Positions 46,144-54,334 of a stretch of DNA of 64,000 nucleotides are shown piece after piece; the first letter of the stretch is position 1, and each line of letters starts with the position of its first letter. The stretch is from Flavobacterium proteolyticum (GTDB lineage: Bacteria; Bacteroidota; Bacteroidia; Flavobacteriales; Flavobacteriaceae). Below the pieces are notes generated by a model. It was not told the DNA's origin. It saw only the letters and a list, made by a program, of their open reading frames with translations, and ran no database searches. The stretch spans positions 1,054,001-1,118,000 of the forward strand of contig NZ_JADFTZ010000001.1 in assembly GCF_015223105.1 (NCBI RefSeq), read 5' to 3'. The position numbers were made by a program, and so were the translations under genes.

Positions 46144-48523
46144 AGTGAAAAATCGATTCCAAAAATTCTATAATTTCATTAAACTAAAAGTGAAAAACAA
46201 TAAGATAAAATCAATTGTCTTGTTGTTGCTTTTGGTTGTTTACTATTTTTCACTCCCAAGACAACTTTTTGAAAACAACTATTCCACTGTAATTGAAAGT
46301 CAAGATGGGCAACTTTTAGGGGCTAAAATTGCTTCTGATGGGCAATGGCGTTTTCCCGAAAGTGATAGTGTGCCTCATAAATTTCAAAAATGTATTGTTG
46401 CTTTTGAAGACCAACATTTTTACAAGCATTTTGGGTTTAACCCAATTTCCATGTATCATGCTTTTAAGCAAAATCGAAAAGCAAATCGTGTGGTTCGTGG
46501 CGGAAGTACTTTAACCCAACAAGTGATTCGTTTGCACCGAAAAGGAAAATCGCGCTCCTATTTTGAAAAAGCAATTGAAATGATTCTCGCAACGCGTTTA
46601 GAATTTCGTCATTCGAAAGATAAAATTCTAGAATTGTATTGTGCGCATGCGCCTTTTGGAAGCAATGTGGTAGGTTTGGAAATGGCGTCTTGGAAATATT
46701 TCGGATTGCAACCCCATCAATTATCATGGGCGGAAGCAGCTACTTTAGCGGTTTTACCCAATGCGCCAAGTTTAATTTATCCCGGAAAAAATCAGGAGCG
46801 ATTATTAGCAAAACGTAATCGATTACTAAAGAAATTGTACAATGATAAAGTCATTGATAAAGCAACTTACGAATTATCATTGCAAGAAAGTTTGCCTCAA
46901 AAACCGTTTGATGTGCCACAAATCGCGCCTCATTTGGTTCAAAAAGTAGCGAAAGAACATCCAGCAGAAAAAATAAAAACCACCATTCAATTGGATTTGC
47001 AAGAACACACCAACGAAATCGTAAAACAATATTATAACTATTACAAACAAAATCAAGTCTATAATATTTCGGTTTTAGTAGTGGATGTAAAAACTCGCAA
47101 TGTAATCACGTATGTTGGAAACAGTCCAACCGACAAAGAACATCAAAAAGATGTCGATATTATTGAAGCACCAAGAAGTACAGGAAGTATTTTAAAACCG
47201 TATTTGTACGCTGCCATGTTGAATGATGGCTATATTTTACCACAAACTTTGGTTCCCGATGTTCCTACGCAGATTTCAGGATATTCACCTCAGAATTTTA
47301 ATTTGACTTATGATGGTGCTGTTCCTGCGAGTAGAGCTTTGGCGCGTTCGTTGAACATTCCATCGGTTTTGATGTTGCAAGATTATTCGGTGAATCAGTT
47401 TTATGAAAAATTACAGCAATTGAAATTGCGAAATGTTAATCGTCAGCCTTCAAATTACGGTTTGTCATTGATTTTAGGAGGTGCGGAATCGAATTTATGG
47501 GATTTGTGTAAAGCCTATGCTTATATGTCTTCTACGCTAACGTATTTCAACCAAAACGATGATAAATATCGTAAGAATGAAATGCTAAATTTGAATTACG
47601 ATGCCAATTCTCAACCTAATTTCGGAAGTAGTTCACCTCAGAAAAACATTTTTGGCGCAGGCGCTATTTGGCAAACCTTTAATGCAATGAAAGAAGTCAA
47701 CCGACCAGAAGGCGATGAAGCTTGGAAATTCTACGATTCTTCATTAGAAATCGCATGGAAAACAGGAACAAGTTTTGGAAGTAGAGATGCTTGGGCAATT
47801 GGTGTTACCAAAGATTACGTGGTGGGAATTTGGGTTGGAAATGCCACAGGTGAAGGAAGACCATTATTAACAGGAGTTGATAGTGCAGCTCCGATTTTAT
47901 TTGATGTTTTTAGGTTGTTACCAAAATCGAAATGGTTTGAAATGCCGTATAACGATTTAGATCCTGTTGAAGTTTGTGAGCTTTCGGGTTATCTAGCACA
48001 AGACCATTGCCTGAAAATAAAACAATGGATTCCAAAAACAGCTAAAAAAACAGACAATTGTCCGTATCATAAAATTATTCATTTAGATAAAAACCAGCAA
48101 TTTAGAGTCAATAGTACTTGCGAAAGTGTTGATGAAATGGTAGCTAAATCTTGGTTTGTTTTGCCACCGGTTATGGAATGGTATTATAAAAGTAAGAATG
48201 TAAACTATCAAAATTTACCACCTTTCAGAAGTGATTGTGTCGATGCCTTACAAGACAAACGTATGGATTTTATTTATCCCAAAGCAAATACTAAAATCAT
48301 ATTAACTAAGGATTTTGAAAGTAAACTACAGCCAGCGATTATCAAAGTTGCACATTCTAATTCTAATGCTGAGTTGTTTTGGTATTTAGATGATAAATAT
48401 GTAGGAACTACAAAAACCTTTCATGAGAAACCTATTTTTGCTACAACTGGATTTCATGTTATTACTGTAGTAGATGAATTTGGTAATGAAATCAGGCGAA
48501 AAGTACAATTTGAAAGTGAATAA
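46118..48523 (+). CDS. pbpC: Penicillin-binding protein 1C
   Basis: This is a bifunctional peptidoglycan synthase anchored in the inner membrane. The 801-aa protein has an N-terminal membrane helix (about 29-42) and a glycosyltransferase 51 domain with EDQHFYKHFG and GGSTLTQQ. The transpeptidase domain shows SILKP (SxxK serine), SLN (SxN) and KTGT. A C-terminal BiPBP_C domain (about 715-800) is specific to PBP1C. The first ATG (46118) overlaps the upstream stop; GTG 46145, just after that stop, is an alternative. PBP1C with an alpha-2-macroglobulin partner is a conserved arrangement. Confidence 0.93.
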   Translation: MITFLKIIKVKNRFQKFYNFIKLKVKNNKIKSIVLLLLLVVYYFSLPRQLFENNYSTVIESQDGQLLGAKIASDGQWRFPESDSVPHKFQKCIVAFEDQHFYKHFGFNPISMYHAFKQNRKANRVVRGGSTLTQQVIRLHRKGKSRSYFEKAIEMILATRLEFRHSKDKILELYCAHAPFGSNVVGLEMASWKYFGLQPHQLSWAEAATLAVLPNAPSLIYPGKNQERLLAKRNRLLKKLYNDKVIDKATYELSLQESLPQKPFDVPQIAPHLVQKVAKEHPAEKIKTTIQLDLQEHTNEIVKQYYNYYKQNQVYNISVLVVDVKTRNVITYVGNSPTDKEHQKDVDIIEAPRSTGSILKPYLYAAMLNDGYILPQTLVPDVPTQISGYSPQNFNLTYDGAVPASRALARSLNIPSVLMLQDYSVNQFYEKLQQLKLRNVNRQPSNYGLSLILGGAESNLWDLCKAYAYMSSTLTYFNQNDDKYRKNEMLNLNYDANSQPNFGSSSPQKNIFGAGAIWQTFNAMKEVNRPEGDEAWKFYDSSLEIAWKTGTSFGSRDAWAIGVTKDYVVGIWVGNATGEGRPLLTGVDSAAPILFDVFRLLPKSKWFEMPYNDLDPVEVCELSGYLAQDHCLKIKQWIPKTAKKTDNCPYHKIIHLDKNQQFRVNSTCESVDEMVAKSWFVLPPVMEWYYKSKNVNYQNLPPFRSDCVDALQDKRMDFIYPKANTKIILTKDFESKLQPAIIKVAHSNSNAELFWYLDDKYVGTTKTFHEKPIFATTGFHVITVVDEFGNEIRRKVQFESE

Positions 48524-48525
48524 AA

Positions 48526-48629
48526 ACAAAAAAACCGCCAATCTTTCGAAAAGCGGTTTAGTTTTTATTTAATTTCATTTCCTTCTTTGTCAAGGAAGTG
48601 ATATTCTAGATACGTGTAAGCGTCACGAG
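48526..48629. repeat. Duplicated 3' end of rng, copy 1 (remnant)
   Basis: This stretch repeats the terminator hairpin and the last ~21 codons of the RNase G gene found at 48669-48774. I count about five substitutions and one 2-nt gap over ~105 nt. On the minus strand it encodes RDAYTYLEYHFLDKEGNEIK plus a stop, in frame but without the rest of the gene. The right arm of the hairpin has decayed. It also serves as the end of the pbpC transcript. The 39 nt between copies hold GAAGTCCagtGGACTTC (48648-48664), a 7-bp inverted repeat. Confidence 0.8.
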
Positions 48630-48668
48630 ATTTGATATTAAGAGGAGGAAGTCCAGTGGACTTCAGGT

Positions 48669-48774
48669 ACAAAAAAACCGCCAATCTTTCGAAAGGCGGT
48701 TTTTTGTTTTTATTTAATTTCATTTCCTTCTTTGTCAAAGAAATGATATTCAAGATACGTGTAAGCGTCACGAG
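48669..48774. repeat. Duplicated 3' end of rng, copy 2 (native)
   Basis: This copy contains the intact terminator hairpin, AAACCGCC ... GGCGGTTT with a T-run on the minus strand (about 48674-48706), and the true end of RNase G. It aligns with 48526-48629. Confidence 0.8.
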
Positions 48775-50254
48775 GTATAATCTTCACCCATTTCTTATGC
48801 TCGAAAAACCATTTCGAACGTAAGGATGGAAAACCTTTAGTAAGGTATGCTGCCACAAAAGGGTGTGCGTTTAAAACAACCTTTTTATGGTCTTTAATAA
48901 TGCGTTCAAGATCAGACGTAATTTTGTCAACAATTAAAATTGGAGCTTCAATTTCCCCATTTTCGTTATTTGGGTCTTCTTCTCTTGTTTTAATGTTAAC
49001 TTCTGGTCTAACTCTTTGTCTAGTAATTTGAATTAATCCAAATTTACTAGGAGGCAAGATTTTATGCTTGGCCTTATCGTCACTCATTTCTTCTCTTAAG
49101 AAATCGTACAATACTTTGCGATTTTCTGGATTTTGCATATCAATGAAATCCACCACAATAATTCCGCCCATGTCTCTAAGTCGTAATTGACGCGCAATTT
49201 CGGCTGCAGCAATCATGTTTACTTCTAGAGCAGTATCTTCTTGGCTTGATGCTTTTGCTGAACGATTTCCACTGTTCACGTCGATAACGTGTAGAGCTTC
49301 TGTGTGTTCAATTATTAAATAAGCACCTTTGCTCATGGAAACTGTTTTTCCAAAAGACGTTTTTATTTGTCGCTCAATATTATATTTTTCAAAAAGAGGC
49401 AGTTCCTTAGACTGATAGTGTTTTACGATTGACACTTTATCCGGAGCTATCTCTTGCAAATACTCCTTCGTTTCAAGATACAAATCTTCATCATCTACAT
49501 GAATACCTGTGAAGGTATCATTAAATACATCTCGTAAGATAGAAGACGCTTTATTCAGTTCTCCTAATACTTTTGATGGATGATGAGCCGTTTGTAATCT
49601 TCTACACATAGCAGACCAGCGGTCCATCAATGTTTGTAGATCTTTGTCTAGTTCGGCTACTTTTTTGCCTTCGGCTACTGTTCGCACAATAACACCGAAT
49701 CCTTTTGGTTTGATAGATTGAACCAAGCGTTTTAATCGGTCTTTTTCTTCTCTCGATTCTATTTTTTGCGAAACAGAAACGCGATCTGAAAAAGGAACTA
49801 AAACCACATATCTTCCGGCTAACGAAATCTCAGAACTAATTCTAGGACCTTTAGTCGAAATAGGCTCTTTCACTACCTGAACTAAAACTGATTGATTGGC
49901 GCTTAGAATGTCGGTTATAGCACCATCTTTATCAATTTCAGCTTCAAAAGGAAAATTTTTGAGTGAATAATCTTTTAATTTACCTGCGCTTACAAGTTTA
50001 ATAAATTTCATCAAAGAAGGTAAGTTGGGACCTAAGTCGTGATAATGCAAAAAAGCATCTTTTTCATGACCTAAATTCACAAAAGCGGCATTTAAACCAG
50101 CCACAGGTTTACGGATTTTAGCAATAAAAATATCGCCAACCGCAAAATTGCTTTGCTTTTCTTCTTCTTTGTGTAATTCTATTAGTTTTCCATCTTTTAA
50201 TAAGGCAAAATCTACAGCGTCTGAACCAGATCTAATAATTAACTCTTTGTTCAT
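48710..50254 (-). CDS. rng: Ribonuclease G (Rne/Rng family)
   Basis: This endoribonuclease acts in RNA processing and decay. The 514-aa protein (from ATG 50254, MNKELIIRSGSDAVDFALL) has an S1-type domain near residues 40-120 (VGDIFIAKIRKPVAGLNAAFVNLG). The catalytic part has the metal-binding aspartates in HVIDVNSGNR and IVVDFIDMQ. An in-frame start at 50302 would add 16 residues but is less typical. It lacks the long C-terminal scaffold of RNase E. It lies downstream of the HU and basic peptide genes on the same strand. Confidence 0.93.
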   Translation of the reverse strand: MNKELIIRSGSDAVDFALLKDGKLIELHKEEEKQSNFAVGDIFIAKIRKPVAGLNAAFVNLGHEKDAFLHYHDLGPNLPSLMKFIKLVSAGKLKDYSLKNFPFEAEIDKDGAITDILSANQSVLVQVVKEPISTKGPRISSEISLAGRYVVLVPFSDRVSVSQKIESREEKDRLKRLVQSIKPKGFGVIVRTVAEGKKVAELDKDLQTLMDRWSAMCRRLQTAHHPSKVLGELNKASSILRDVFNDTFTGIHVDDEDLYLETKEYLQEIAPDKVSIVKHYQSKELPLFEKYNIERQIKTSFGKTVSMSKGAYLIIEHTEALHVIDVNSGNRSAKASSQEDTALEVNMIAAAEIARQLRLRDMGGIIVVDFIDMQNPENRKVLYDFLREEMSDDKAKHKILPPSKFGLIQITRQRVRPEVNIKTREEDPNNENGEIEAPILIVDKITSDLERIIKDHKKVVLNAHPFVAAYLTKGFPSLRSKWFFEHKKWVKIIPRDAYTYLEYHFFDKEGNEIK

Positions 50255-50371
50255 GCAGTACATTTTTATCCATTCGCCAGAGCGAACAGATGGATTAAAC
50301 ATTTTTTACAGGCAGTTGTACCTGGGAATCAATTTAAAAATCGATTCATTTCAATGAACTTTTCTCTAAAA

Positions 50372-50406
50372 AAGAAAAAGTAGTTTTAAACTACTTTTTC
50401 TTTTTA
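50372..50406. terminator. Hairpin after the 30-aa basic peptide gene
   Basis: AAAGAAAAAGTAGTTT and AAACTACTTTTTCTTT form a near-perfect stem that covers the stop codon of the basic peptide gene, with T-runs on both strands. It probably ends or attenuates the HU/peptide transcript before rng. Confidence 0.7.
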
Positions 50407-50483
50407 TGACGGTTTGCTCTCGCTCTTTTCTTACGTTTGTGAGTTGCTACCTTATGTCTTTTTCTTTTTTTACCACTTGGCAT
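50391..50483 (-). CDS. Very small, highly basic peptide (30 aa), possibly ribosomal
   Basis: A 30-codon frame between HU and rng encodes a peptide made mostly of Lys, Arg and His: it begins MPSGKKRKRHK, continues VATHKRKKRARANR and ends HKKKK. To my knowledge a nearly identical short peptide is conserved across Bacteroidota at similar places. Such composition fits an RNA-binding or ribosome-associated peptide; assignment to a named ribosomal protein is only a hypothesis. It starts 32 nt after the HU stop and ends within a hairpin. Confidence 0.72.
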   Translation of the reverse strand: MPSGKKRKRHKVATHKRKKRARANRHKKKK

Positions 50484-50515
50484 AACATGTTGGTGTTTAG
50501 ATTAATAAATAGTTT

Positions 50516-50809
50516 TTATACTGTAACTTCTGTTTTTTCTTTAACGCTTTCAATAAACACTTTAGCAGGTTTGAATGCTGGAATGTTGTGTGCAGGAATT
50601 TTAATTGTAGTATTTTTAGAAATGTTTCTTCCTGTTTTTTCAGCTCTTGTTTTAATAATAAAACTTCCAAAACCTCTTAAATAAACATTGTCACCAGTTT
50701 CTAACGAGTTTTTCACTTCTTCCATAAAAGTCTCAACTGTTGCTTGAACATCTCCTTTTTCAAGTCCTAATTTTTCTGAAATTTTCGCTACGATATCTGC
50801 TTTCGTCAT
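50516..50809 (-). CDS. HU/IHF family DNA-binding protein
   Basis: This is a 97-aa nucleoid protein. The HU fold is clear: the N-terminal helices (MTKADIVAKISEKLGLEKGDVQATVETFMEEVKN in part), the GDNVYLRGFGSFIIKTR strand region, and the DNA-minor-groove arm with K-x-R-x-x-G-R-N followed by IPAHNIPAFKPAK. The arm proline sits in IPAHN. It is likely the first gene of a unit with the basic peptide and perhaps rng. Confidence 0.92.
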   Translation of the reverse strand: MTKADIVAKISEKLGLEKGDVQATVETFMEEVKNSLETGDNVYLRGFGSFIIKTRAEKTGRNISKNTTIKIPAHNIPAFKPAKVFIESVKEKTEVTV

Positions 50810-50849
50810 TTTCTTTCGTATTTATATTTTGTGTATTTTTTTGAGTTTG

Positions 50850-50881
50850 CAAATATAAGAATTAAAAAAACAATAATTCAA
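50850..50881 (-). promoter_or_regulatory. Promoter of the HU gene
   Basis: Forward CAAATATA at 50850-50857 reads TATATTTG on the minus strand. A TTG (forward CAA at 50879-50881) lies 21 nt upstream. The -7 box is 40 nt before the ATG. Confidence 0.45.
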
Positions 50882-50914
50882 CCTTAATTGATTAAATTTT
50901 AATTACTAAAGATT

Positions 50915-50922
50915 TATTTTTG
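50915..50922 (+). promoter_or_regulatory. Probable -7 box of mutY
   Basis: TATTTTTG matches TAnnTTTG and lies 18 nt before the ATG at 50941. The -33 element is not clear. Confidence 0.4.
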
Positions 50923-50940
50923 TTGTCCCAATATAAAAAC

Positions 50941-51990
50941 ATGGAATTTTCTAACTCTTTAATTCAATGGTATTTACAAAATAAGCGTGACTTACCTTGG
51001 CGAAATACGACTAATCCGTACCACATTTGGCTCTCAGAAATCATGCTTCAACAAACGCGAGTAGCGCAAGGTTTGCCTTATTTTTTGTCTTTTACCGAAG
51101 CTTTTCCAACCGTTTTTGACCTGGCGAATGCCGATGAAGAACAAGTGCTAAAATTATGGCAAGGTTTAGGCTATTATTCTAGAGCCAGAAACCTTCATGC
51201 CACTGCAAAACATATTGCTTATGAAATAAATGGTGAATTCCCATCTAATTATAAAGGCTTACTAAAATTAAAAGGAGTAGGTGAATATACCGCTGCCGCC
51301 ATCGCTTCTTTTTCATTTGAAGAACCAGTTGCAGTCTTAGATGGTAATGTGTTCCGAGTTTTGAGTCGATACTTTAATGTAGAAAGTGATATTTCATTTC
51401 CCAAAACCAAAACAGAATTCCAATTATTAGCACAGGAACTTTTAGATAAAAAGAATCCTGCCTTGTTTAATCAAGCAATTATGGAATTTGGTGCGTTGCA
51501 ATGTGTGCCGAAAAATCCAAATTGTGAAGTTTGTGTTTTAAATTCGAGTTGTGCAGGATTACAACATAAAAAAGTAAATGAACTTCCAGTTAAAACCAAG
51601 AAAACAAAAGTAACTCCTCGTTACCTTAATTATTTAATTATAAAAGATTCCGATTCTAATTTTATCGTTCAAAAGCGCGAAGGAAAAGGGATTTGGGAAA
51701 ACTTATACGAATTCCCTGTTCTTGAAACCGAGTCGCAATTATCAGTAAATGAAATTATCGAACAAGTTTCTAAAATGGAATTCTTCAATTTGCAACCTAT
51801 TGAAGTTATATCACTTCACAACGATGTTAAACTGCATAAGTTGTCACACCAACATTTGAATATTCGCTTTTTTGAAGTGCATTTCGCTTCAAAATTACCT
51901 GATTCAAAACCAATTACGGAAATTGAAAAACTTCCTTTTCCAATAGTAATTCACAATTTTATTGTTGCAAATTATTGTAATTCACTTTAA
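50941..51990 (+). CDS. mutY: A/G-specific adenine DNA glycosylase
   Basis: MutY removes adenine opposite 8-oxoguanine. The 349-aa enzyme shows the catalytic glutamate E33 in LSEIMLQQTR, the helix-hairpin-helix GVGEYTA (112-118), the catalytic aspartate D134 in VLDGNVFRVLSRY, and the four [4Fe-4S] cysteines C188, C195, C198 and C204 with the standard x6-x2-x5 spacing. A C-terminal NUDIX-like domain (about 225-349) should read 8-oxoG. I chose ATG 50941; an upstream TTG at 50920 falls on the -7 box. It begins the mutY-ssb-gldE-gldD row typical of flavobacteria. Confidence 0.95.
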   Translation: MEFSNSLIQWYLQNKRDLPWRNTTNPYHIWLSEIMLQQTRVAQGLPYFLSFTEAFPTVFDLANADEEQVLKLWQGLGYYSRARNLHATAKHIAYEINGEFPSNYKGLLKLKGVGEYTAAAIASFSFEEPVAVLDGNVFRVLSRYFNVESDISFPKTKTEFQLLAQELLDKKNPALFNQAIMEFGALQCVPKNPNCEVCVLNSSCAGLQHKKVNELPVKTKKTKVTPRYLNYLIIKDSDSNFIVQKREGKGIWENLYEFPVLETESQLSVNEIIEQVSKMEFFNLQPIEVISLHNDVKLHKLSHQHLNIRFFEVHFASKLPDSKPITEIEKLPFPIVIHNFIVANYCNSL

Positions 51991-52003
51991 ATTACTATTT
52001 TTG
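51975..52003 (+). promoter_or_regulatory. Promoter of ssb-gldE-gldD
   Basis: TTG (51975-51977), an 18-nt spacer and TATTTTTG (51996-52003) fit the consensus. It overlaps the end of mutY, so ssb may be transcribed both with mutY and alone. Confidence 0.5.
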
Positions 52004-52028
52004 ATTAACCCTAATAAATATATAAGCC

Positions 52029-52430
52029 ATGAACGGAACATTAAACAAGGTTATTTTGATAGGTCATTTAGGTGACGAAGTTAAAATGCATTACTTTGAA
52101 GGTGGTAATTGTATCGGACGTTTTCCTTTAGCGACAAACGAAGTATACATCAACAAAACTACCGGAGAAAAAATTACTTCTACAGAATGGCACAACATTG
52201 TTGTTCGAAATAAAGCAGCCGAAATTTGCGAAAAATACCTTTCTAAAGGTGATAAAATTTACATTGAAGGCAGAATCAAATCGCGTCAATGGCAAGCAGA
52301 AGATGGTGCTACAAAATATACTACTGAAATTCAGGTGACCGAATTTACATTCTTAACTACCAAAAAAGATACCGATTTAAGTAAGTCTTCTTTGCCAACA
52401 GGTAGCGCACCAGATGATTATAATGTTTAA
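52029..52430 (+). CDS. ssb: Single-stranded DNA-binding protein
   Basis: The 133-aa OB-fold protein has the SSB features NKVILIGHLGDEVKMHYF, FPLATNEVYINK, EWHNIVV and the DNA-contact strand YIEGRIKSRQWQ. The linker is short and the end is APDDYNV rather than the usual acidic tip ending in Pro-Phe. Because that tip recruits repair and replication partners, this SSB may have weaker or different contacts. The gene is 38 bp after mutY and 15 bp before gldE. Confidence 0.92.
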   Translation: MNGTLNKVILIGHLGDEVKMHYFEGGNCIGRFPLATNEVYINKTTGEKITSTEWHNIVVRNKAAEICEKYLSKGDKIYIEGRIKSRQWQAEDGATKYTTEIQVTEFTFLTTKKDTDLSKSSLPTGSAPDDYNV

Positions 52431-52445
52431 CTAAATTGAATTAAT

Positions 52446-53738
52446 TTGGATCCTGATCCTGCCAGTTTTCTCCATTCGATAGACTTTGAATTCCTTTTTG
52501 GAATAATCGCAATTGTGATATTGCTTGCTTGTTCTGCCTTTATTTCGGGTTCAGAAGTGGCACTTTTTTCTTTGTCTCAAAAGGATATTGACGATATTTC
52601 AAACAAAGATTACAACAGCGGAACGCTTATTTCAAGATTATTAGAAAAACCTAAAAAGTTATTAGCAACCATTTTAGTAGCTAATAATTTTGTAAATATT
52701 GCCATTGTTATCATTTTCTCCTCTTTTAGCGGACGTTTATTCAACGGAATTGAGTCAACTATAGTGCGTTTTATTTTAGAAGTGGTGGTAGTTACGTTTT
52801 TCATTTTGCTATTTGGAGAAGTTTTGCCAAAAATTTACGCCAATCGGAACAATATGGATTTTGCTAAAAAAGTTGCAATTCCGATTTCGATTATGAATAA
52901 TATTTTATCTCCAATCAGTGTACCAATGCGAAACGGAATTCTTTTTATCGAGAAGAAATTGAATGTTCAAAAAGGAAATTTTTCGGTTGACCAACTTTCA
53001 CAAGCACTAGAATTAACATCGCAAACAGACACTACTGATGGTGAGCAAAAAATATTGGAAGGAATTGTAACTTTCGGAAACACCGAAGTGCGTCAAGTAA
53101 TGAGTCCGAGAATTGATGTTTTTGCTTTGAATATTGAAGAAACTTTCTCACAAGTAATGCCGAAAATTGTCGAAAAAGGCTATTCTCGAATTCCAGTTTA
53201 CAAAGAAAATATCGACCAAATTGAAGGAATCTTATTTATTAAAGATTTAATTCCATACATCGATAATGAAGATTTTGATTGGATCAAATTATTGCGTCAA
53301 CCTTTCTTCGTTCCAGAAAATAAAAAGCTAGACGATTTATTGAAAGATTTTCAAGGCATGAAAAGTCACTTAGCAGTTGTGGTGGACGAATATGGCGGAA
53401 CTTCGGGAATTATTTCATTAGAAGATGTCTTGGAAGAAATTGTTGGCGATATTAGTGATGAATTTGATGATGAAGATTTGATTTATTCTCAAATTGATGA
53501 TAAAAATTTCCTTTTTGAAGGTAAAATTAGTTTGAAAGATTTTTATCGAATTATTGAAGTGGATGAAAATGAATTTGAAAGTAAAAAAGGGGAAGCTGAA
53601 ACTTTAGCAGGATTCTTACTTGAGATTTCTGGAAATTTTCCAAAGAAAAGACAAAAAATAACGTTTCATAATCTTATTTTTACCATCGAAAATGTAGATA
53701 AGAGAAGAATAAAACAAATAAAAGTTACGTTATTGTAA
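52446..53738 (+). CDS. gldE: Gliding motility-associated protein GldE
   Basis: This is a 430-aa membrane protein of the hemolysin C/CorC-like family with a CNNM transmembrane domain. Hydrophobic helices lie at about 14-35, 75-95 and 105-130, followed by two CBS domains (VMSPRIDVFALNIEETFSQV and LDDLLKDFQGMKSHLAVVVDEYGG) and a C-terminal CorC_HlyC domain. The start is TTG 52446, which gives the usual MDPDPASF N-terminus. In Flavobacterium johnsoniae, gldE lies next to gldD and can partly substitute when overexpressed. The next gene follows after 2 nt. Confidence 0.93.
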   Translation: MDPDPASFLHSIDFEFLFGIIAIVILLACSAFISGSEVALFSLSQKDIDDISNKDYNSGTLISRLLEKPKKLLATILVANNFVNIAIVIIFSSFSGRLFNGIESTIVRFILEVVVVTFFILLFGEVLPKIYANRNNMDFAKKVAIPISIMNNILSPISVPMRNGILFIEKKLNVQKGNFSVDQLSQALELTSQTDTTDGEQKILEGIVTFGNTEVRQVMSPRIDVFALNIEETFSQVMPKIVEKGYSRIPVYKENIDQIEGILFIKDLIPYIDNEDFDWIKLLRQPFFVPENKKLDDLLKDFQGMKSHLAVVVDEYGGTSGIISLEDVLEEIVGDISDEFDDEDLIYSQIDDKNFLFEGKISLKDFYRIIEVDENEFESKKGEAETLAGFLLEISGNFPKKRQKITFHNLIFTIENVDKRRIKQIKVTLL

Positions 53739-53740
53739 TT

Positions 53741-54301
53741 ATGATACAAAATATAGTAAAATTAAGTTGTTTGGGATTGTTTTTAAGTTTGATTTCTTGT
53801 GGAGATGAAACGTTGCCAAAACCTAAAGGACAATTGAGTTTGGAATATCCGAAAGCGAAATACTCTAAATTAGAATCGAATTGTTCTTTTACTTTTGAGA
53901 AAAACAATTTAGCCTTGATTAAAGATAAATCATGTGCTTTTGAAATCAATTATCCAAAGATGAAAGCCACGATTTATTTGACTCACAAATCAGTAAACAA
54001 CGATATTGATAAACTATTGCGAGATGCTCAAAAACTTACTTACGACCACGTGGTAAAGGCAGACGATATTACCGAGCAACCTTTTATAAATGGAAAGAAA
54101 AAGGTGTATGGAATGTTTTATGAAGTAGGAGGCAATGCCGCAACAAATGCTCAATTTTACGCCACCGATAGCACGAAAAACTTTATTGTAGGAAGTGTTT
54201 ATTTTTATGCAAAACCTAATTTTGATTCTATTTTACCGGCCGCTCAATATCTAAAAGAAGATATGCGTAGGATAATGGAAACATTAGAATGGAAACAATA
54301 A
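53741..54301 (+). CDS. gldD: Gliding motility lipoprotein GldD
   Basis: The 186-aa lipoprotein has its lipobox at SLISC (C20). The mature domain includes the typical GQLSLEYPKAKYSKLES start and the CSFTFEKN segment. GldD is required for gliding and for type IX secretion in Flavobacterium johnsoniae. The location directly after gldE and the length support the name. A strong terminator follows. Confidence 0.93.
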   Translation: MIQNIVKLSCLGLFLSLISCGDETLPKPKGQLSLEYPKAKYSKLESNCSFTFEKNNLALIKDKSCAFEINYPKMKATIYLTHKSVNNDIDKLLRDAQKLTYDHVVKADDITEQPFINGKKKVYGMFYEVGGNAATNAQFYATDSTKNFIVGSVYFYAKPNFDSILPAAQYLKEDMRRIMETLEWKQ

Positions 54302-54332
54302 AAAAAAGCCCTGAGATTATCAGGGCTTTTTT
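54302..54332. terminator. Bidirectional terminator between gldD and the HMA lipoprotein
   Basis: AAAAAAGCCCTGA and TCAGGGCTTTTTT form a perfect 13-bp stem over a 5-nt loop between two convergent genes. Confidence 0.92.
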
Positions 54333-54334
54333 TA

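Noticed and set aside
48565..48771. A 68-codon minus-strand frame overlapping the end of rng
   Set aside because: It is a by-product of the duplicated rng end: its first half reads copy 2 out of frame and its last ~20 residues are copy 1. It is not an independent gene.
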